From Candidatus Schekmanbacteria bacterium (lineage in GTDB: Bacteria; Schekmanbacteria; GWA2-38-11; J061): 64,000 bases of DNA. The DNA is taken from the NCBI GenBank assembly GCA_016219965.1, contig JACRJM010000004.1, forward strand, positions 372,001 to 436,000, read 5' to 3'. Made by a program: the position numbers and the translations under genes. The notes below the pieces were generated by a model. It was not told where the DNA came from. It saw only the letters and a program-made list of their open reading frames with translations, and did no database searches. This document shows positions 17,021 through 26,202 of the stretch, one piece after another (within the stretch, counting starts at the first letter, position 1; every line of letters begins with the position of its first letter).

Positions 17021-18328
17021 ATGTCAAAAAAATATCTTATTCCATTAATTATTTTTTTCGTTTTCTGTTCCTATTCAACAAATTCATATGCCAATGGTTT
17101 TATTATAGGGGAGCAGGATGCAGAAGCGATGGGGGGAGCAAGCGCGTTTGCTGCACGTGCTGACAATCCATCAGCCATCTTTTATAACCCAGCCGGCATT
17201 ACCCAGCTTGACGGAACGAATGCGACCCTTGGGACAACCCTTGTAACTGTAAAAACAACTTACCATAAGCCGGGAACCGGAATAAAGAGTTCCAATAAGG
17301 ACAGGGTTGATACTCCCGGATATTTTTATATTACCAAAAAAATAAATGACAAAATCTCAGCAGGTTTTGGTTTTTATCAGCCCTATGGACTTGCTTCAGA
17401 CTGGCAAAGCGACTGGCCTGGAAGACATATAGTTACTTATGCAATGCTGAGGACATTTTACTTCAACCCTGTCATTGCCTGGCAGGTCAATAAAAATCTT
17501 TCCGTCGCTGCAGGGGCTATAGGAGTCTATTCAGATGTCACGCTTAACAGCAGGCTTGTTTATAAGAATCTTGCTGAGGCTAACGGTTCCCCTATTGTCC
17601 CGAAAGGTGCATTAGATGGAGTCGAAGGACATTCAAAACTTAAGGGAGACGGGGGAGGAGCAGGAGTAAATTTAGGTCTTCTTTACAAGGTGAATGATGA
17701 TTGGAAAATAGGAGTTTCCTACAGGTCTCCTGTGAGGGTAAGATATTTTGGTGAAGCTGATTTCAAGCATTCAGACAGCACGATTCATCCGCTGGTGGCA
17801 ATTATAAATGCAACAACAGCAAATTCAGAGGTGCAGACCAAGATTACCATGCCTCCGCAATTACTTGCAGGTGTATCTTACAGCGGATTTAAAGATTTAA
17901 CTTTAGAATTTGATCTTGACTGGCGCGGCTGGTCGCAGTTTGACACTCTGCGAATACGGTTTGCCGAAAAGGCAGACAACAGGATCAGTCTTGGCTCGCA
18001 CTGGAAAGACACAATAACTTACAGGGCAGGGATGGAATACAAACTGAATGATTCTGTAGCTTTGCGTGCAGGCTACGCTTATGATCCGACTGCGATAAGG
18101 AATAATAGACTTGACCCTCTTGTCCCGGATTCCGATAAGCATGCTGTCACTCTTGGGGTAGGTTATAAAATGGGAAACTGGAAATTTGACATCGCTGATA
18201 TGGCTTTATTTTTTAACACTGCGTCAACGCATACAGCAAAAGCAGGATTCAACAATATGTTCGATTTCAAAGCAAAGTATAAATCGTTTGCAAATCTGGC
18301 ATCAATGAGTGTGAGTTATAAATTTTAA
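17021..18328 (+). CDS. FadL/OMPP1 family outer-membrane transport protein
   Basis: 435 aa. It has a signal peptide (about 1-25, cleavage after YANG-like residues) followed by the family hallmark near GASAFAARADNPSAIFYNPAGI. Alternating beta-strands continue to the C-terminus, which ends in an aromatic residue (SVSYKF) as outer-membrane barrels do. FadL proteins let long-chain fatty acids or other hydrophobic compounds cross the outer membrane. Its position after an acyl-CoA ligase and fixABCX fits fatty-acid or hydrocarbon uptake. Confidence 0.93.
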   Translation: MSKKYLIPLIIFFVFCSYSTNSYANGFIIGEQDAEAMGGASAFAARADNPSAIFYNPAGITQLDGTNATLGTTLVTVKTTYHKPGTGIKSSNKDRVDTPGYFYITKKINDKISAGFGFYQPYGLASDWQSDWPGRHIVTYAMLRTFYFNPVIAWQVNKNLSVAAGAIGVYSDVTLNSRLVYKNLAEANGSPIVPKGALDGVEGHSKLKGDGGGAGVNLGLLYKVNDDWKIGVSYRSPVRVRYFGEADFKHSDSTIHPLVAIINATTANSEVQTKITMPPQLLAGVSYSGFKDLTLEFDLDWRGWSQFDTLRIRFAEKADNRISLGSHWKDTITYRAGMEYKLNDSVALRAGYAYDPTAIRNNRLDPLVPDSDKHAVTLGVGYKMGNWKFDIADMALFFNTASTHTAKAGFNNMFDFKAKYKSFANLASMSVSYKF

Positions 18329-18352
18329 CTGGAAACTAACGGGAGGGTTTTT

Positions 18353-18778
18353 ATGAAGCATAGAAGTTTGGTTGTTGCAGTATTATTAGTTGTCTTCTGT
18401 TTGACCTCTGCAGGTATACATGCTGCGGATCCTTCATACAGGTATAAACCGGCAAAACCATTTGCAGGGAAATTTAAAGGAACAATTGATCCGTACACCA
18501 TTGTTTACACAATAACACAGAAAGGTAGTGATATTTCAGGTTCGATACAGACTTTACTTGATGGAACGAATGTACTGCCATTGACTTTTACAGGTACGAT
18601 TGGCGTGAGTGGTAAGACAGCTGATATAAATCTAATAGGCACACAGAGCCTTACTACAAGCGACACGGTAAAAATTAAATTGATTGAAAAGGGAAAGAAA
18701 TTTATCAAGATGCAGTATAGAGATGATGATACAGGTGATCCGATAGGAGACTATGTTAAATACAAACGTGTAAAATAG
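18353..18778 (+). CDS. Small secreted beta-rich protein of unknown function
   Basis: 141 aa with a clear signal peptide (about 1-24, ending IHAAD). The mature part is a short beta-rich domain with lipocalin-like spacing of strands, including GKFKGTIDPYTI, DISGSIQTLLDG and KFIKMQYRDDD. I do not recognise a family. It starts 24 nt after the FadL gene with a GGGAGG site and is closed by a terminator, so it is probably co-transcribed with FadL. A periplasmic accessory for hydrophobic ligands is conceivable but not shown. Confidence 0.75.
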   Translation: MKHRSLVVAVLLVVFCLTSAGIHAADPSYRYKPAKPFAGKFKGTIDPYTIVYTITQKGSDISGSIQTLLDGTNVLPLTFTGTIGVSGKTADINLIGTQSLTTSDTVKIKLIEKGKKFIKMQYRDDDTGDPIGDYVKYKRVK

Positions 18779-18798
18779 AGCAGCAACCCCCCACCCCG

Positions 18799-18837
18799 GC
18801 AGGGCAGGCTCGCCGCATAGTCTGCCCTGCTTTTTTT
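18799..18837 (+). terminator. Rho-independent terminator after the FadL pair
   Basis: GCAGGGCAG (18799-18807) pairs with CTGCCCTGC (18822-18830), followed by TTTTTTT. It sits between two convergent genes. Confidence 0.9.
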
Positions 18838-18848
18838 ATCTTAATTAG

Positions 18849-19916
18849 CTATTTGCCGCTTCTTTCCTTGTTCAATTTTTTATACATATTTATACATGTG
18901 ACAGGCGTGGGATTAACGCCTCGTAATATTGAGAGATAATAACTTGTCCAGTCACCGAGGTAACAGAGAGACATAATCGAAGAGAGAACTGACTCCTCGT
19001 CATTGGATATTTCAATTATTGCAGACCCGGAGTTCCTCATTATCTCAAGCGCTACATCTATTGACCTTCTAAGTGAAGGACTTTCAGCTTTTGAACGAAG
19101 GGCAAATATTACATTAGCTCTGTTTTTTTCAGGATCATCAGCTATGCCTATTATCTCATTGTGGCAAAGTTCCGGGAATGTATTGAAGAAAATATTGAGC
19201 TTTGCATTCTCATTTATCTGGGTTTTCCAGCGCAGCGCAGCTGCCCGCGTGTGTTTCTCGGAACCTAGAACAAATATTCTCTTGTCCATAATGCTCACTG
19301 CATATTTCTTTGCCCTGTTTTCAGGGCATGGAGATGAGAGGGTGTACATTTCACGAAGTTTTTTTAGAGTGTTCCTTGTTGCCTTAATGTCTTCTGTATT
19401 GATACATCCCGGAAAAAGAGAAGCAAATAGATGGAGTAGGGGGTTGAGAAGATTCCCTATGGCAGTACGTGGCATTAGACTGTCGTTTATTTTGATATAG
19501 GGAATCGAAAGCTTTGATGCTTTTTCTTTTAACTCGCCGCCGTTTGACAGCGCCACGATTTTGGATTTTCTTTTTATGCATTCATCTAATAATGCAAGGG
19601 TCTCTTCAGTGTTGCCGGAGTAGCTGATTATAACTGCCAGTGTTGAACTGTCAACAAAGGAAGGAATATAGAAATCCTTTACTACCCTTAATGGTATATT
19701 TAGAGAATTCGCTGTTATTGTTTCAATGATATCTCCGCTTATACCTGAGCCCCCCATTCCTCCGATAAGAATATTTCTAGCTTTTCCGTATTCAACCGGG
19801 ACCGTACATTGTAGCTCGTCCGTAAAGTTTTGGGGCAGACCATCAAGTTCTTTATACATGCTGTCAATGTCAATATTATGTATTCCCTTAAGATTATTTA
19901 ACAATTTCTCCGGCAT
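18849..19916 (-). CDS. Bifunctional phosphoglucose/phosphomannose isomerase
   Basis: 355 aa, the normal length of archaeal-type PGI/PMI. It has an N-terminal SIS domain with GGMGGSGISGD (sugar-phosphate binding) and ISYSGNTEETL, and the C-terminal region carries CHNEIIG, a family marker. The enzyme interconverts glucose-6-P, fructose-6-P and mannose-6-P, feeding glycolysis and mannose-containing glycans. It stands alone, convergent to the FadL operon and divergent from the sulfite-reductase-like gene. Confidence 0.93.
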   Translation of the reverse strand: MPEKLLNNLKGIHNIDIDSMYKELDGLPQNFTDELQCTVPVEYGKARNILIGGMGGSGISGDIIETITANSLNIPLRVVKDFYIPSFVDSSTLAVIISYSGNTEETLALLDECIKRKSKIVALSNGGELKEKASKLSIPYIKINDSLMPRTAIGNLLNPLLHLFASLFPGCINTEDIKATRNTLKKLREMYTLSSPCPENRAKKYAVSIMDKRIFVLGSEKHTRAAALRWKTQINENAKLNIFFNTFPELCHNEIIGIADDPEKNRANVIFALRSKAESPSLRRSIDVALEIMRNSGSAIIEISNDEESVLSSIMSLCYLGDWTSYYLSILRGVNPTPVTCINMYKKLNKERSGK

Positions 19917-20110
19917 TTTTCGCCTCCCATTGGAAAACTATTATTTGTGATTTGAAAATAGCAGGGGGAATACATTGCGTCAAGTAAGCAGTTTAAGAAA
20001 ATATTATTAAATAATTGTAAAAACAATTTTACATATTAACCATAATTTTCTATTGATTGTTCTATATTGCTAATTTTTAAATAAACAAAATATTAAAGGA
20101 GGATTAAGTT

Positions 20111-20992
20111 ATGGAATGGGAAACAGAGGCAAAAGAAGTTGTGGACATGATCCCTGTACCGGAAGTCATAAAGAATATGACGATTCTTTATGCAGAAAAA
20201 CTGGCACGGGCAAAGAAAAGTAAAAAAGTAACTATGGATGAGGTCAACGAGACAAGGGATGCTTATTTTGAGATGCTTGGCGACAGCTATAAGAAAAAAA
20301 TATGCTGTGCCCGCGAGGAAGGGAAAACCGATGATGATGTTGATCCGGAGATAACACTTAACAAAGGTCCGGTGCTTTATCGTGTAGAGATGTGCCACCA
20401 GAGATTCTTTGGATGTCCCCGTCAGGTAATAGATGTCAAAAAAGTCGGCAAAATGGTCAAAGACAAACTTGAAGAGATAAAACTGACCGAAATAATTGCT
20501 GATAAGACAGATGAGCCGTTCATGCCGCACAATTTTTTTACTGTTTCAATTTCTTCATGTCCCAACAACTGTTCAGCCGCCGAGACAAAAGATTTCGGAA
20601 TGTACGGAGTAATTGAACCGGAAGTTGACCAGGAAGCATGTACAAGGTGCGGTAAATGCATAGAGGCATGTCCTGATGATGCGATTCTTATCAAGCATGA
20701 TAAGCTTAAGATAAACAGGCGTTCCTGCGTTATCTGCGGAGCATGTGTAGAGGCTTGTCCTGTTGGAGCAATCAAGAATAAACGTCAGGGAGTAAGGGTG
20801 CTTGTCGGGGGAAGGTTTGGAAGGTGGCATACAGACGGCAAAGAACTTTTCAAGAATGAGCCTCTTGAGACAGCTATGAAAGCTATTGAAGCATCAGTTG
20901 ACCTTATCAAAACAGAGGCAGGCCCCCATGAACATCTGTATCATCTTATAAACAGACTTGGGATTAAGCCGTTGCACGACAAGATTATGTAA
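20111..20992 (+). CDS. PCP_red domain, half sulfite reductase and 2x[4Fe-4S] ferredoxin fusion
   Basis: 293 aa. Residues about 1-55 resemble the PCP_red helical domain of protochlorophyllide reductase subunits (WETEAKEVVDMIP...). Residues about 80-165 match the siroheme/[4Fe-4S] half of sulfite and nitrite reductases, with C95-x6-C102 and C150-x3-C154. A ferredoxin domain follows with C177/180/183/187 and C206/209/212/216. It is far shorter than DsrA or DsrB and has only one reductase half, so a standard sulfite reductase is unlikely. Such orphan proteins are often annotated as desulfoviridin-like, and the substrate is unknown. It is a single-gene unit closed by a terminator. Confidence 0.82.
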   Translation: MEWETEAKEVVDMIPVPEVIKNMTILYAEKLARAKKSKKVTMDEVNETRDAYFEMLGDSYKKKICCAREEGKTDDDVDPEITLNKGPVLYRVEMCHQRFFGCPRQVIDVKKVGKMVKDKLEEIKLTEIIADKTDEPFMPHNFFTVSISSCPNNCSAAETKDFGMYGVIEPEVDQEACTRCGKCIEACPDDAILIKHDKLKINRRSCVICGACVEACPVGAIKNKRQGVRVLVGGRFGRWHTDGKELFKNEPLETAMKAIEASVDLIKTEAGPHEHLYHLINRLGIKPLHDKIM

Positions 20993-21018
20993 GAATAGCA
21001 AATTCTTTTGAAAAAAGA

Positions 21019-21058
21019 ACGGCAGGAAGAATTAAATTTCCTGCCGTTTCCTTTTTTT
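21019..21058. terminator. Bidirectional rho-independent terminator
   Basis: ACGGCAGGAA (21019-21028) pairs with TTCCTGCCGT (21038-21047), followed by TTCCTTTTTTT on plus and by a T-rich run on minus. It serves the two convergent genes. Confidence 0.85.
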
Positions 21059-22676
21059 AACTTACTTTTTTCCTCTTTTTCTCCACATAATCAACTAATA
21101 TGAATTTTCCAAGGTCTGATGGAGATGTGTAAAAAGCCCGTCCTTTATTGATTCTTGTCATTTCCTGAATGAATGCCTGAAGGGAAGGAGTGCTGTCCAA
21201 CATGAAGGTGTTTATAACTATATCGCTTTTTGTACAGCGGTTGACTTCCTTTAAAGTTTCCCTGCATGCCCGCGGGCTGACTCCTCCAAATCCCATCGGC
21301 CACTCAAAGTGAAGCTGGCTGTTATGATAATACGCAGTAGGCTGTCCGTCTGTTATGAGAATTATCTGCTTGTTTATTGAACGGTGTCTTGCAATAAGCT
21401 CTGAGCCGAGCTTTAAACCATCCTGGAGATTCGTGAAGGCATTCCCCATATCGCGGCTTCCGTCAACGAGCATAAGATGGGGCAATTCTTTTTTTGTTAT
21501 GAGCCTTGCCCTTGAGGAAAAGCCGACTATGTAAAAATTGTCTTTCGGGAATTTGGTGCTTATGAGATGGTCAAGTGCAATCGCAACCCTCTTGGCACCA
21601 GTAAACCTTCCACTCCATGCCATGGAAAAACTCATGTCTATAAGAAGAACAGTGGTTGAATGTGTAGTATAGTCAACATCGTAAACCTCAAAGTCACGGT
21701 CGCTTATTCTTAATGATTTACCCGAGCCCTCTCTCTTTATGGAGTTCATGAGGGTTGCGCCTATATGTATATTAAAAGGATCCCCAAATTCGTATTTCTT
21801 AATAGAATCCGGTTTTATTGTCCCCACTCCTGAGATTGTGGTTTCATGGATGCCGAACTGGTCTTTCTTGAGATTTGAGTAAATGCTTTCAAGTGCAGTC
21901 TGTCCTATTTTTCTTATTCCCTTGGGAGTAAGGCTGATTCCTCCCTCTGTGCTAAGGTAGCCCGCTTTCTCAAGCTTATTCACCGTTGACTGAAGATACT
22001 CGAATATCTCTGCAAGAGCAGGGTCAAGAAAGAACTTCATATCTTCAATGTTTATCTGCAGAAAATCTCCTTTTTTCATATCAGCCTGAAGTTTTTCAAG
22101 GCGTTTAAATTCTTTCATTATCTCTACAGCTTCATCAAAGTTGACCGGATTCTCGCCATAAAAATCATCTTTGTGCTGGTCGAGAAAATCCTCAAGCTGA
22201 CGCAGATCTTCATGCTTTCTCAGGAGTTTTTCAAATGATGATTTTGCTTTTGCGCTTTTAAACTCATGTGATTTAAGCGATTCAATTGATTTACTCAGAG
22301 GCTTAGGCAGGTTTTCAATCCAGAACTTTTGCTCAGCCAGTTCTCGCTGTGAGCCTTTATGCTTTTTCTCAAGATCCTTGATTTCTTCCCCTAAGATATC
22401 GCTGATTTCCTTTTCTATGTCATCTAAAGCATAGTCCATGTTGAACTGCTTGAAGTATTCCTCTTTGAGGGATGACAGATAGTCTGTGTACTCATCCATG
22501 GACATAAGATTGATATCAGGATGTTCATTCAGATACTGGATTATCATCCATTGGAGAGCTGCATTTATGTCGCCTTCTTTGAGAAGGAACTCTGCGAACT
22601 CGTTGAACAGGGCATCTTCATTAAAGTCGGTCTCAGCCTGAGTTCCGTCCCACTCTGAGTAATGGAATTTTTTCAT
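21057..22676 (-). CDS. VWA domain protein partnered with MoxR-type ATPase
   Basis: 539 aa. The first about 330 residues are mostly charged helices with coiled-coil potential (EKKHKGSQREL and similar). A von Willebrand A domain follows, with the metal-ion (MIDAS) motif D-M-S-F-S in LLIDMSFSMAWSG at about 343-355 and a later TDGQPTA. Proteins of this type act with MoxR ATPases as metal-insertion or complex-assembly machines, like CoxE/CoxD or the magnesium chelatase pair. It overlaps the upstream ATPase gene by 4 nt. Its target is unknown. Confidence 0.88.
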   Translation of the reverse strand: MKKFHYSEWDGTQAETDFNEDALFNEFAEFLLKEGDINAALQWMIIQYLNEHPDINLMSMDEYTDYLSSLKEEYFKQFNMDYALDDIEKEISDILGEEIKDLEKKHKGSQRELAEQKFWIENLPKPLSKSIESLKSHEFKSAKAKSSFEKLLRKHEDLRQLEDFLDQHKDDFYGENPVNFDEAVEIMKEFKRLEKLQADMKKGDFLQINIEDMKFFLDPALAEIFEYLQSTVNKLEKAGYLSTEGGISLTPKGIRKIGQTALESIYSNLKKDQFGIHETTISGVGTIKPDSIKKYEFGDPFNIHIGATLMNSIKREGSGKSLRISDRDFEVYDVDYTTHSTTVLLIDMSFSMAWSGRFTGAKRVAIALDHLISTKFPKDNFYIVGFSSRARLITKKELPHLMLVDGSRDMGNAFTNLQDGLKLGSELIARHRSINKQIILITDGQPTAYYHNSQLHFEWPMGFGGVSPRACRETLKEVNRCTKSDIVINTFMLDSTPSLQAFIQEMTRINKGRAFYTSPSDLGKFILVDYVEKKRKKVS

Positions 22677-24067
22677 TTGTAGATTATTTTGCCTCCGGCT
22701 TCGTTCTTGTTAAGTTTATTATAAAGATGCAGGCCTTCGAAGATAAATTCAACGCTTGATGCGATTATGCCATTGCTTGCTGAACCATTTACAAGTTGCG
22801 ATACATTTTCTTTGAGCCCGTCGATCTTTGAAAGGCACTCAAGATATTCTGAGGATGGCATAGTGTCCGATACTTCAACAACCCATCCGTTTTTGAAGCA
22901 GTCGACAACTTTTGAAAGTTTTTCAGGAGTAAAGTGCCTGTCAAAGACCTTCCTTACCGCCTTTGTTATTATTTTTTGGATAATGTCACTGTCTTTCTTG
23001 TCTTCACCCATATATTCAAACTCGAGTTTCCCGTTTGTGGATGCATAAAGGGCATGAAAATCGCTTATACGGGGAACGATTTCATTTTCACCGTTTAATA
23101 TTGCTCTTTTCTCAGCATTGCTTAAGATGTTTTCATAGTTAGTAATAGTAAGACGAACGCTTACCCCGGATCTCTGGCTTACTTCAGGGCTATGACGGGC
23201 TGTGAATGTCAATTCTCCGATGATATCCTTTATGAATTGCGGAACATTATCCTTGGGCCTGTCTGCGAACGTGGTTTTTTCCTGCTCCATTATAGATATT
23301 TCTGTTTCGAGATCCTTCGGGTAATGAGTTCTTATCTGTGACTCAAAGCGGTCTTTAAGGGGAGTTATTATCCTTCCACGGCTAGTGTAGTCTTCTGGAT
23401 TTGCGCTTGCCACGATACAGATGTCAAGGGGGAGTCTTATTTTATAGCCTTTTATCTGGACATCTCCCTCCTCCATTATGTTGAAGAGTCCAACCTGGAC
23501 TTTCTCCTGAAGGTCAGGGAGTTCGTTTATCGCGAAGATTCCCCTGTTCGTGCGGGGGATGAGTCCAAAATGGATAGTGAGTTCATCTGAAAGATATCTT
23601 CCTTCGGCCACTTTTATAGGGTCTATCTCTCCGATTAAATCTGCTATGGAGACGTCAGGGGTAGCAAGTTTTTCCGAGTACCTGCTCTCGCGTGACAGCC
23701 ATGTTATCTTAACATTGTCACCATCTTTTTTTACTTTCTCGCAGCACTCGGCACATATTGGCCTTAAAGGGTCATCTCCTATCTCGCAGCCTGCAATGAC
23801 CGGAATGAAAGGATCCAAAAGATTTGTGAGAGACCTTATCATGCGGGTTTTTCCCTGTCCGCGCTCGCCGAGGAAAATCATGTGATGCCCCGACAATATC
23901 GCATTTTCGAGATGAGGGATTACAGTCTCATCATAGCCTATAATTCCGGGGAAAAGTCTCTCTTTGCTCTTGAGAGCTCTTATAAGATTAAAACGCATTT
24001 CCTCGCGGATAGGTTTAGAAACGTACCCGGATGCTTTTAGTTCACCTATTGTTTTTACATTTTTCAT
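22673..24067 (-). CDS. MoxR/BchI-type AAA+ ATPase
   Basis: 464 aa. Walker A is G67-x4-G72-K73-T74. The Walker B equivalent reads IFAINELPDL, with Asn181-Glu182 instead of Asp-Glu. I believe this is usual for the branch annotated as magnesium chelatase/sigma-54-interacting. A sensor-type VASANPED and an arginine region follow. An insert before Walker B holds four cysteines (C94, C105, C108, C109), which may bind metal. With the VWA protein it probably forms a chaperone that remodels a metalloenzyme. Neighbours give no obvious client, though the aldehyde dehydrogenase and MBL hydrolase lie upstream on the same strand. Confidence 0.9.
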   Translation of the reverse strand: MKNVKTIGELKASGYVSKPIREEMRFNLIRALKSKERLFPGIIGYDETVIPHLENAILSGHHMIFLGERGQGKTRMIRSLTNLLDPFIPVIAGCEIGDDPLRPICAECCEKVKKDGDNVKITWLSRESRYSEKLATPDVSIADLIGEIDPIKVAEGRYLSDELTIHFGLIPRTNRGIFAINELPDLQEKVQVGLFNIMEEGDVQIKGYKIRLPLDICIVASANPEDYTSRGRIITPLKDRFESQIRTHYPKDLETEISIMEQEKTTFADRPKDNVPQFIKDIIGELTFTARHSPEVSQRSGVSVRLTITNYENILSNAEKRAILNGENEIVPRISDFHALYASTNGKLEFEYMGEDKKDSDIIQKIITKAVRKVFDRHFTPEKLSKVVDCFKNGWVVEVSDTMPSSEYLECLSKIDGLKENVSQLVNGSASNGIIASSVEFIFEGLHLYNKLNKNEAGGKIIYK

Positions 24068-24141
24068 TAATATGATTTCTCCAGAGTTTGTTTGAAAAAT
24101 AATTTCATATAAAGCTGTAAAGTTATAAAATACTAATTATT

Positions 24142-24738
24142 TTAATATTGTTTTGTCAAACGCAAAAGGGGTACTGAATCTCTATTCCCGCGGCAGAAAA
24201 GTTTAATCATGATTGAAATGATTGTCATACCTAAAATAACCGCTTCAAGTTTTTTTATAATTGTATTCAAAAACAATGGAAACTGGAAACAGTCATCTGT
24301 AATCAAGAGACCAAGAAGAACTGTTATAAGCACAGGCACTGATTTTCCGGAATAGAGAAGAAGTTTTTCTGAGGTTAACAGCCTGAAGGGGCAGTATCCG
24401 GTTATAAAAAAAACAAATAACAAAGAAAAAGATGTTAGAAGAAAGAAGCTTGTTTTCCCTGTAAGGCAAAAAAGAAGGAGAAGCGAGAATCTGTAAAAGA
24501 AGTCCGCTAATATGTCAAAGTGCGCTCCTTCAGTTGTTGTAAGAGAGAGCTTCCTGGCAATTACGCCATCTGCAATATCAGAACCGACGATAATAATAAA
24601 AACAAACAACCCTGCTAATGCTGAGAAAGCTTCTTTCAATATCACCGCTCTTGCGCAGAAAATAACTGCCAGCGGGGTAAGCAGCATCCTTCCGGCAGTT
24701 ATTAAATTTGGCAGACTTGAAGGAATCTTTGTAAACAC
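24142..24738 (-). CDS. CDP-alcohol phosphatidyltransferase family protein
   Basis: 198 aa membrane protein with the complete family motif: D54, D57-G58, A61-R62, G71, D75 and D79. All three catalytic Asp residues of the core are present, unlike the gene at the left edge. The start is a GTG one base after the aldehyde dehydrogenase stop. The size and the opening SLPNLITAGRMLLTP fit the PgsA-type (CDP-diacylglycerol-glycerol-3-phosphate) branch, but cardiolipin or inositol-type transferases are similar. It acts in the inner membrane. Confidence 0.88.
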   Translation of the reverse strand: MFTKIPSSLPNLITAGRMLLTPLAVIFCARAVILKEAFSALAGLFVFIIIVGSDIADGVIARKLSLTTTEGAHFDILADFFYRFSLLLLFCLTGKTSFFLLTSFSLLFVFFITGYCPFRLLTSEKLLLYSGKSVPVLITVLLGLLITDDCFQFPLFLNTIIKKLEAVILGMTIISIMIKLFCRGNRDSVPLLRLTKQY

Positions 24739-24739
24739 A

Positions 24740-26170
24740 TTAATATGAGATGCTGACCATTTTTATATCTGTCATTTCTTCTATTGCAAAGCGAGGGCCT
24801 TCTCTTCCAAGGCCGCTTGCCTTCACTCCCCCGTAAGGCATATGGTCAACTCTGTATGTGGGAATATCATTTATCATAAGGCTTCCAACTTTATATTCTT
24901 TAATGGCCTGAATTGCTCTGCTTATGCTGTTTGTGTATATGCCGCCGTTAAGTCCGTATATGGAATCATTTGCCATTGTCATCGCCTCATCAAATTCATC
25001 GAATTTCATCACAGATGCCACAGGTGCAAATACTTCGTCTTTTATGACCTTCATGGAATGTGTTGTATCAGACAGAAAAGTCGCATCAATAACAGCTCCT
25101 TTTCTCCTTCCACCCGTCTGAAGTTTTGCACCAGACCGTACAGCCTCTGAAATCCACTCCTCGGTTCTTACGGCCTCTTTCTCCTCTATCATTGGTCCGA
25201 ACAACACCTTGTCATCCATTGGGTTTCCGACCTTTATTTTTTTCACTGCTTCCCTGAAATCTTCAGTAAATTTTTTATATAGGCTTTTGTGTACATAGAT
25301 TCGCTGGACGGAAATGCAGGTTTGTCCTGAGTTATAGTATGCTCCCACTATTATGCGCGGTATGGCTTTTGCATAATCAACATCCCTGTCAATTATCACA
25401 GCGGAGTTTGAACCAAGCTCTAAGGTTACAAACTTGAGCCCTGAAATCTCCTTTATCCTTTTTCCGACAGGCATGCTCCCCGTGAATGTGACCATTGAAA
25501 TCCCATCATGCTTTACAAGAGCATCTCCGACACTTCCACCGCCTCCTGTAACAATATTCAGCACACCTGCAGGAAGTCCGGCTTTAAGCATGAGTTCGCC
25601 AAGCTTTAAAGCGGTTAATGGAGTCGCAGAGGAAGGTTTGAGTACAACGCAGTTTCCTGCGGCGATTGCAGGGGCAACTTTATGGGCTACAAGGTTTAGC
25701 GGAAAGTTAAAAGGCGATATGGCGGCTATTACCCCTTTGGGGACTCGGACATAAAATCCAAATCTGCCTTCGCCTACAGGCGACGCATCCATAGGGATGA
25801 TTTCACCGTGGATCCTTTTGGCTTCCTCTGATGCAAACTTAAAGGTCTCAATCCCTCTTGCTGCTTCTGCCCTTGCGTAAGTGATTGCTTTTCCTGATTC
25901 AAGGGCTATTGTCTTGGCAATCTCTTCCTGATGCTTTGTGAGAAGGATTGCAGTATTTTCAAGTATGGCGGCTCTTTTGTGCGCGGGAAAGTTTGAGAAT
26001 GATTTAAAGGCTTTCTCAGCAGTATCAACTGCATTTGAAACATCCTCTCCATCGCCTGCCGGTACCTTTGCAAGAAGAGCATTGTTATAAGGATTTGTTA
26101 CGTTAAAAGTCTTTTTCTTTGATATCCAATTCTTTCCTATGAGCATCTTGTTTTTGAATACCATCAGCAA
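24740..26170 (-). CDS. NAD(P)-dependent aldehyde dehydrogenase
   Basis: 476 aa, full length. Catalytic residues are visible: N155 in SPFNFP, K178 in LKPSS, E251 in ELGSN and the nucleophile C285 in GQTCISVQR. It oxidises an aldehyde to the acid with NAD(P)+. It resembles succinate-semialdehyde, lactaldehyde or glyceraldehyde-3-phosphate (non-phosphorylating) branches, but the substrate cannot be assigned. It lies 32 nt after the MBL hydrolase and directly before the CDP-alcohol transferase. M1 and M3 are alternative starts. Confidence 0.92.
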   Translation of the reverse strand: MLMVFKNKMLIGKNWISKKKTFNVTNPYNNALLAKVPAGDGEDVSNAVDTAEKAFKSFSNFPAHKRAAILENTAILLTKHQEEIAKTIALESGKAITYARAEAARGIETFKFASEEAKRIHGEIIPMDASPVGEGRFGFYVRVPKGVIAAISPFNFPLNLVAHKVAPAIAAGNCVVLKPSSATPLTALKLGELMLKAGLPAGVLNIVTGGGGSVGDALVKHDGISMVTFTGSMPVGKRIKEISGLKFVTLELGSNSAVIIDRDVDYAKAIPRIIVGAYYNSGQTCISVQRIYVHKSLYKKFTEDFREAVKKIKVGNPMDDKVLFGPMIEEKEAVRTEEWISEAVRSGAKLQTGGRRKGAVIDATFLSDTTHSMKVIKDEVFAPVASVMKFDEFDEAMTMANDSIYGLNGGIYTNSISRAIQAIKEYKVGSLMINDIPTYRVDHMPYGGVKASGLGREGPRFAIEEMTDIKMVSISY

Positions 26171-26202
26171 GCCTCCATATTTTCAAAAAATAGATTAGGC
26201 TA

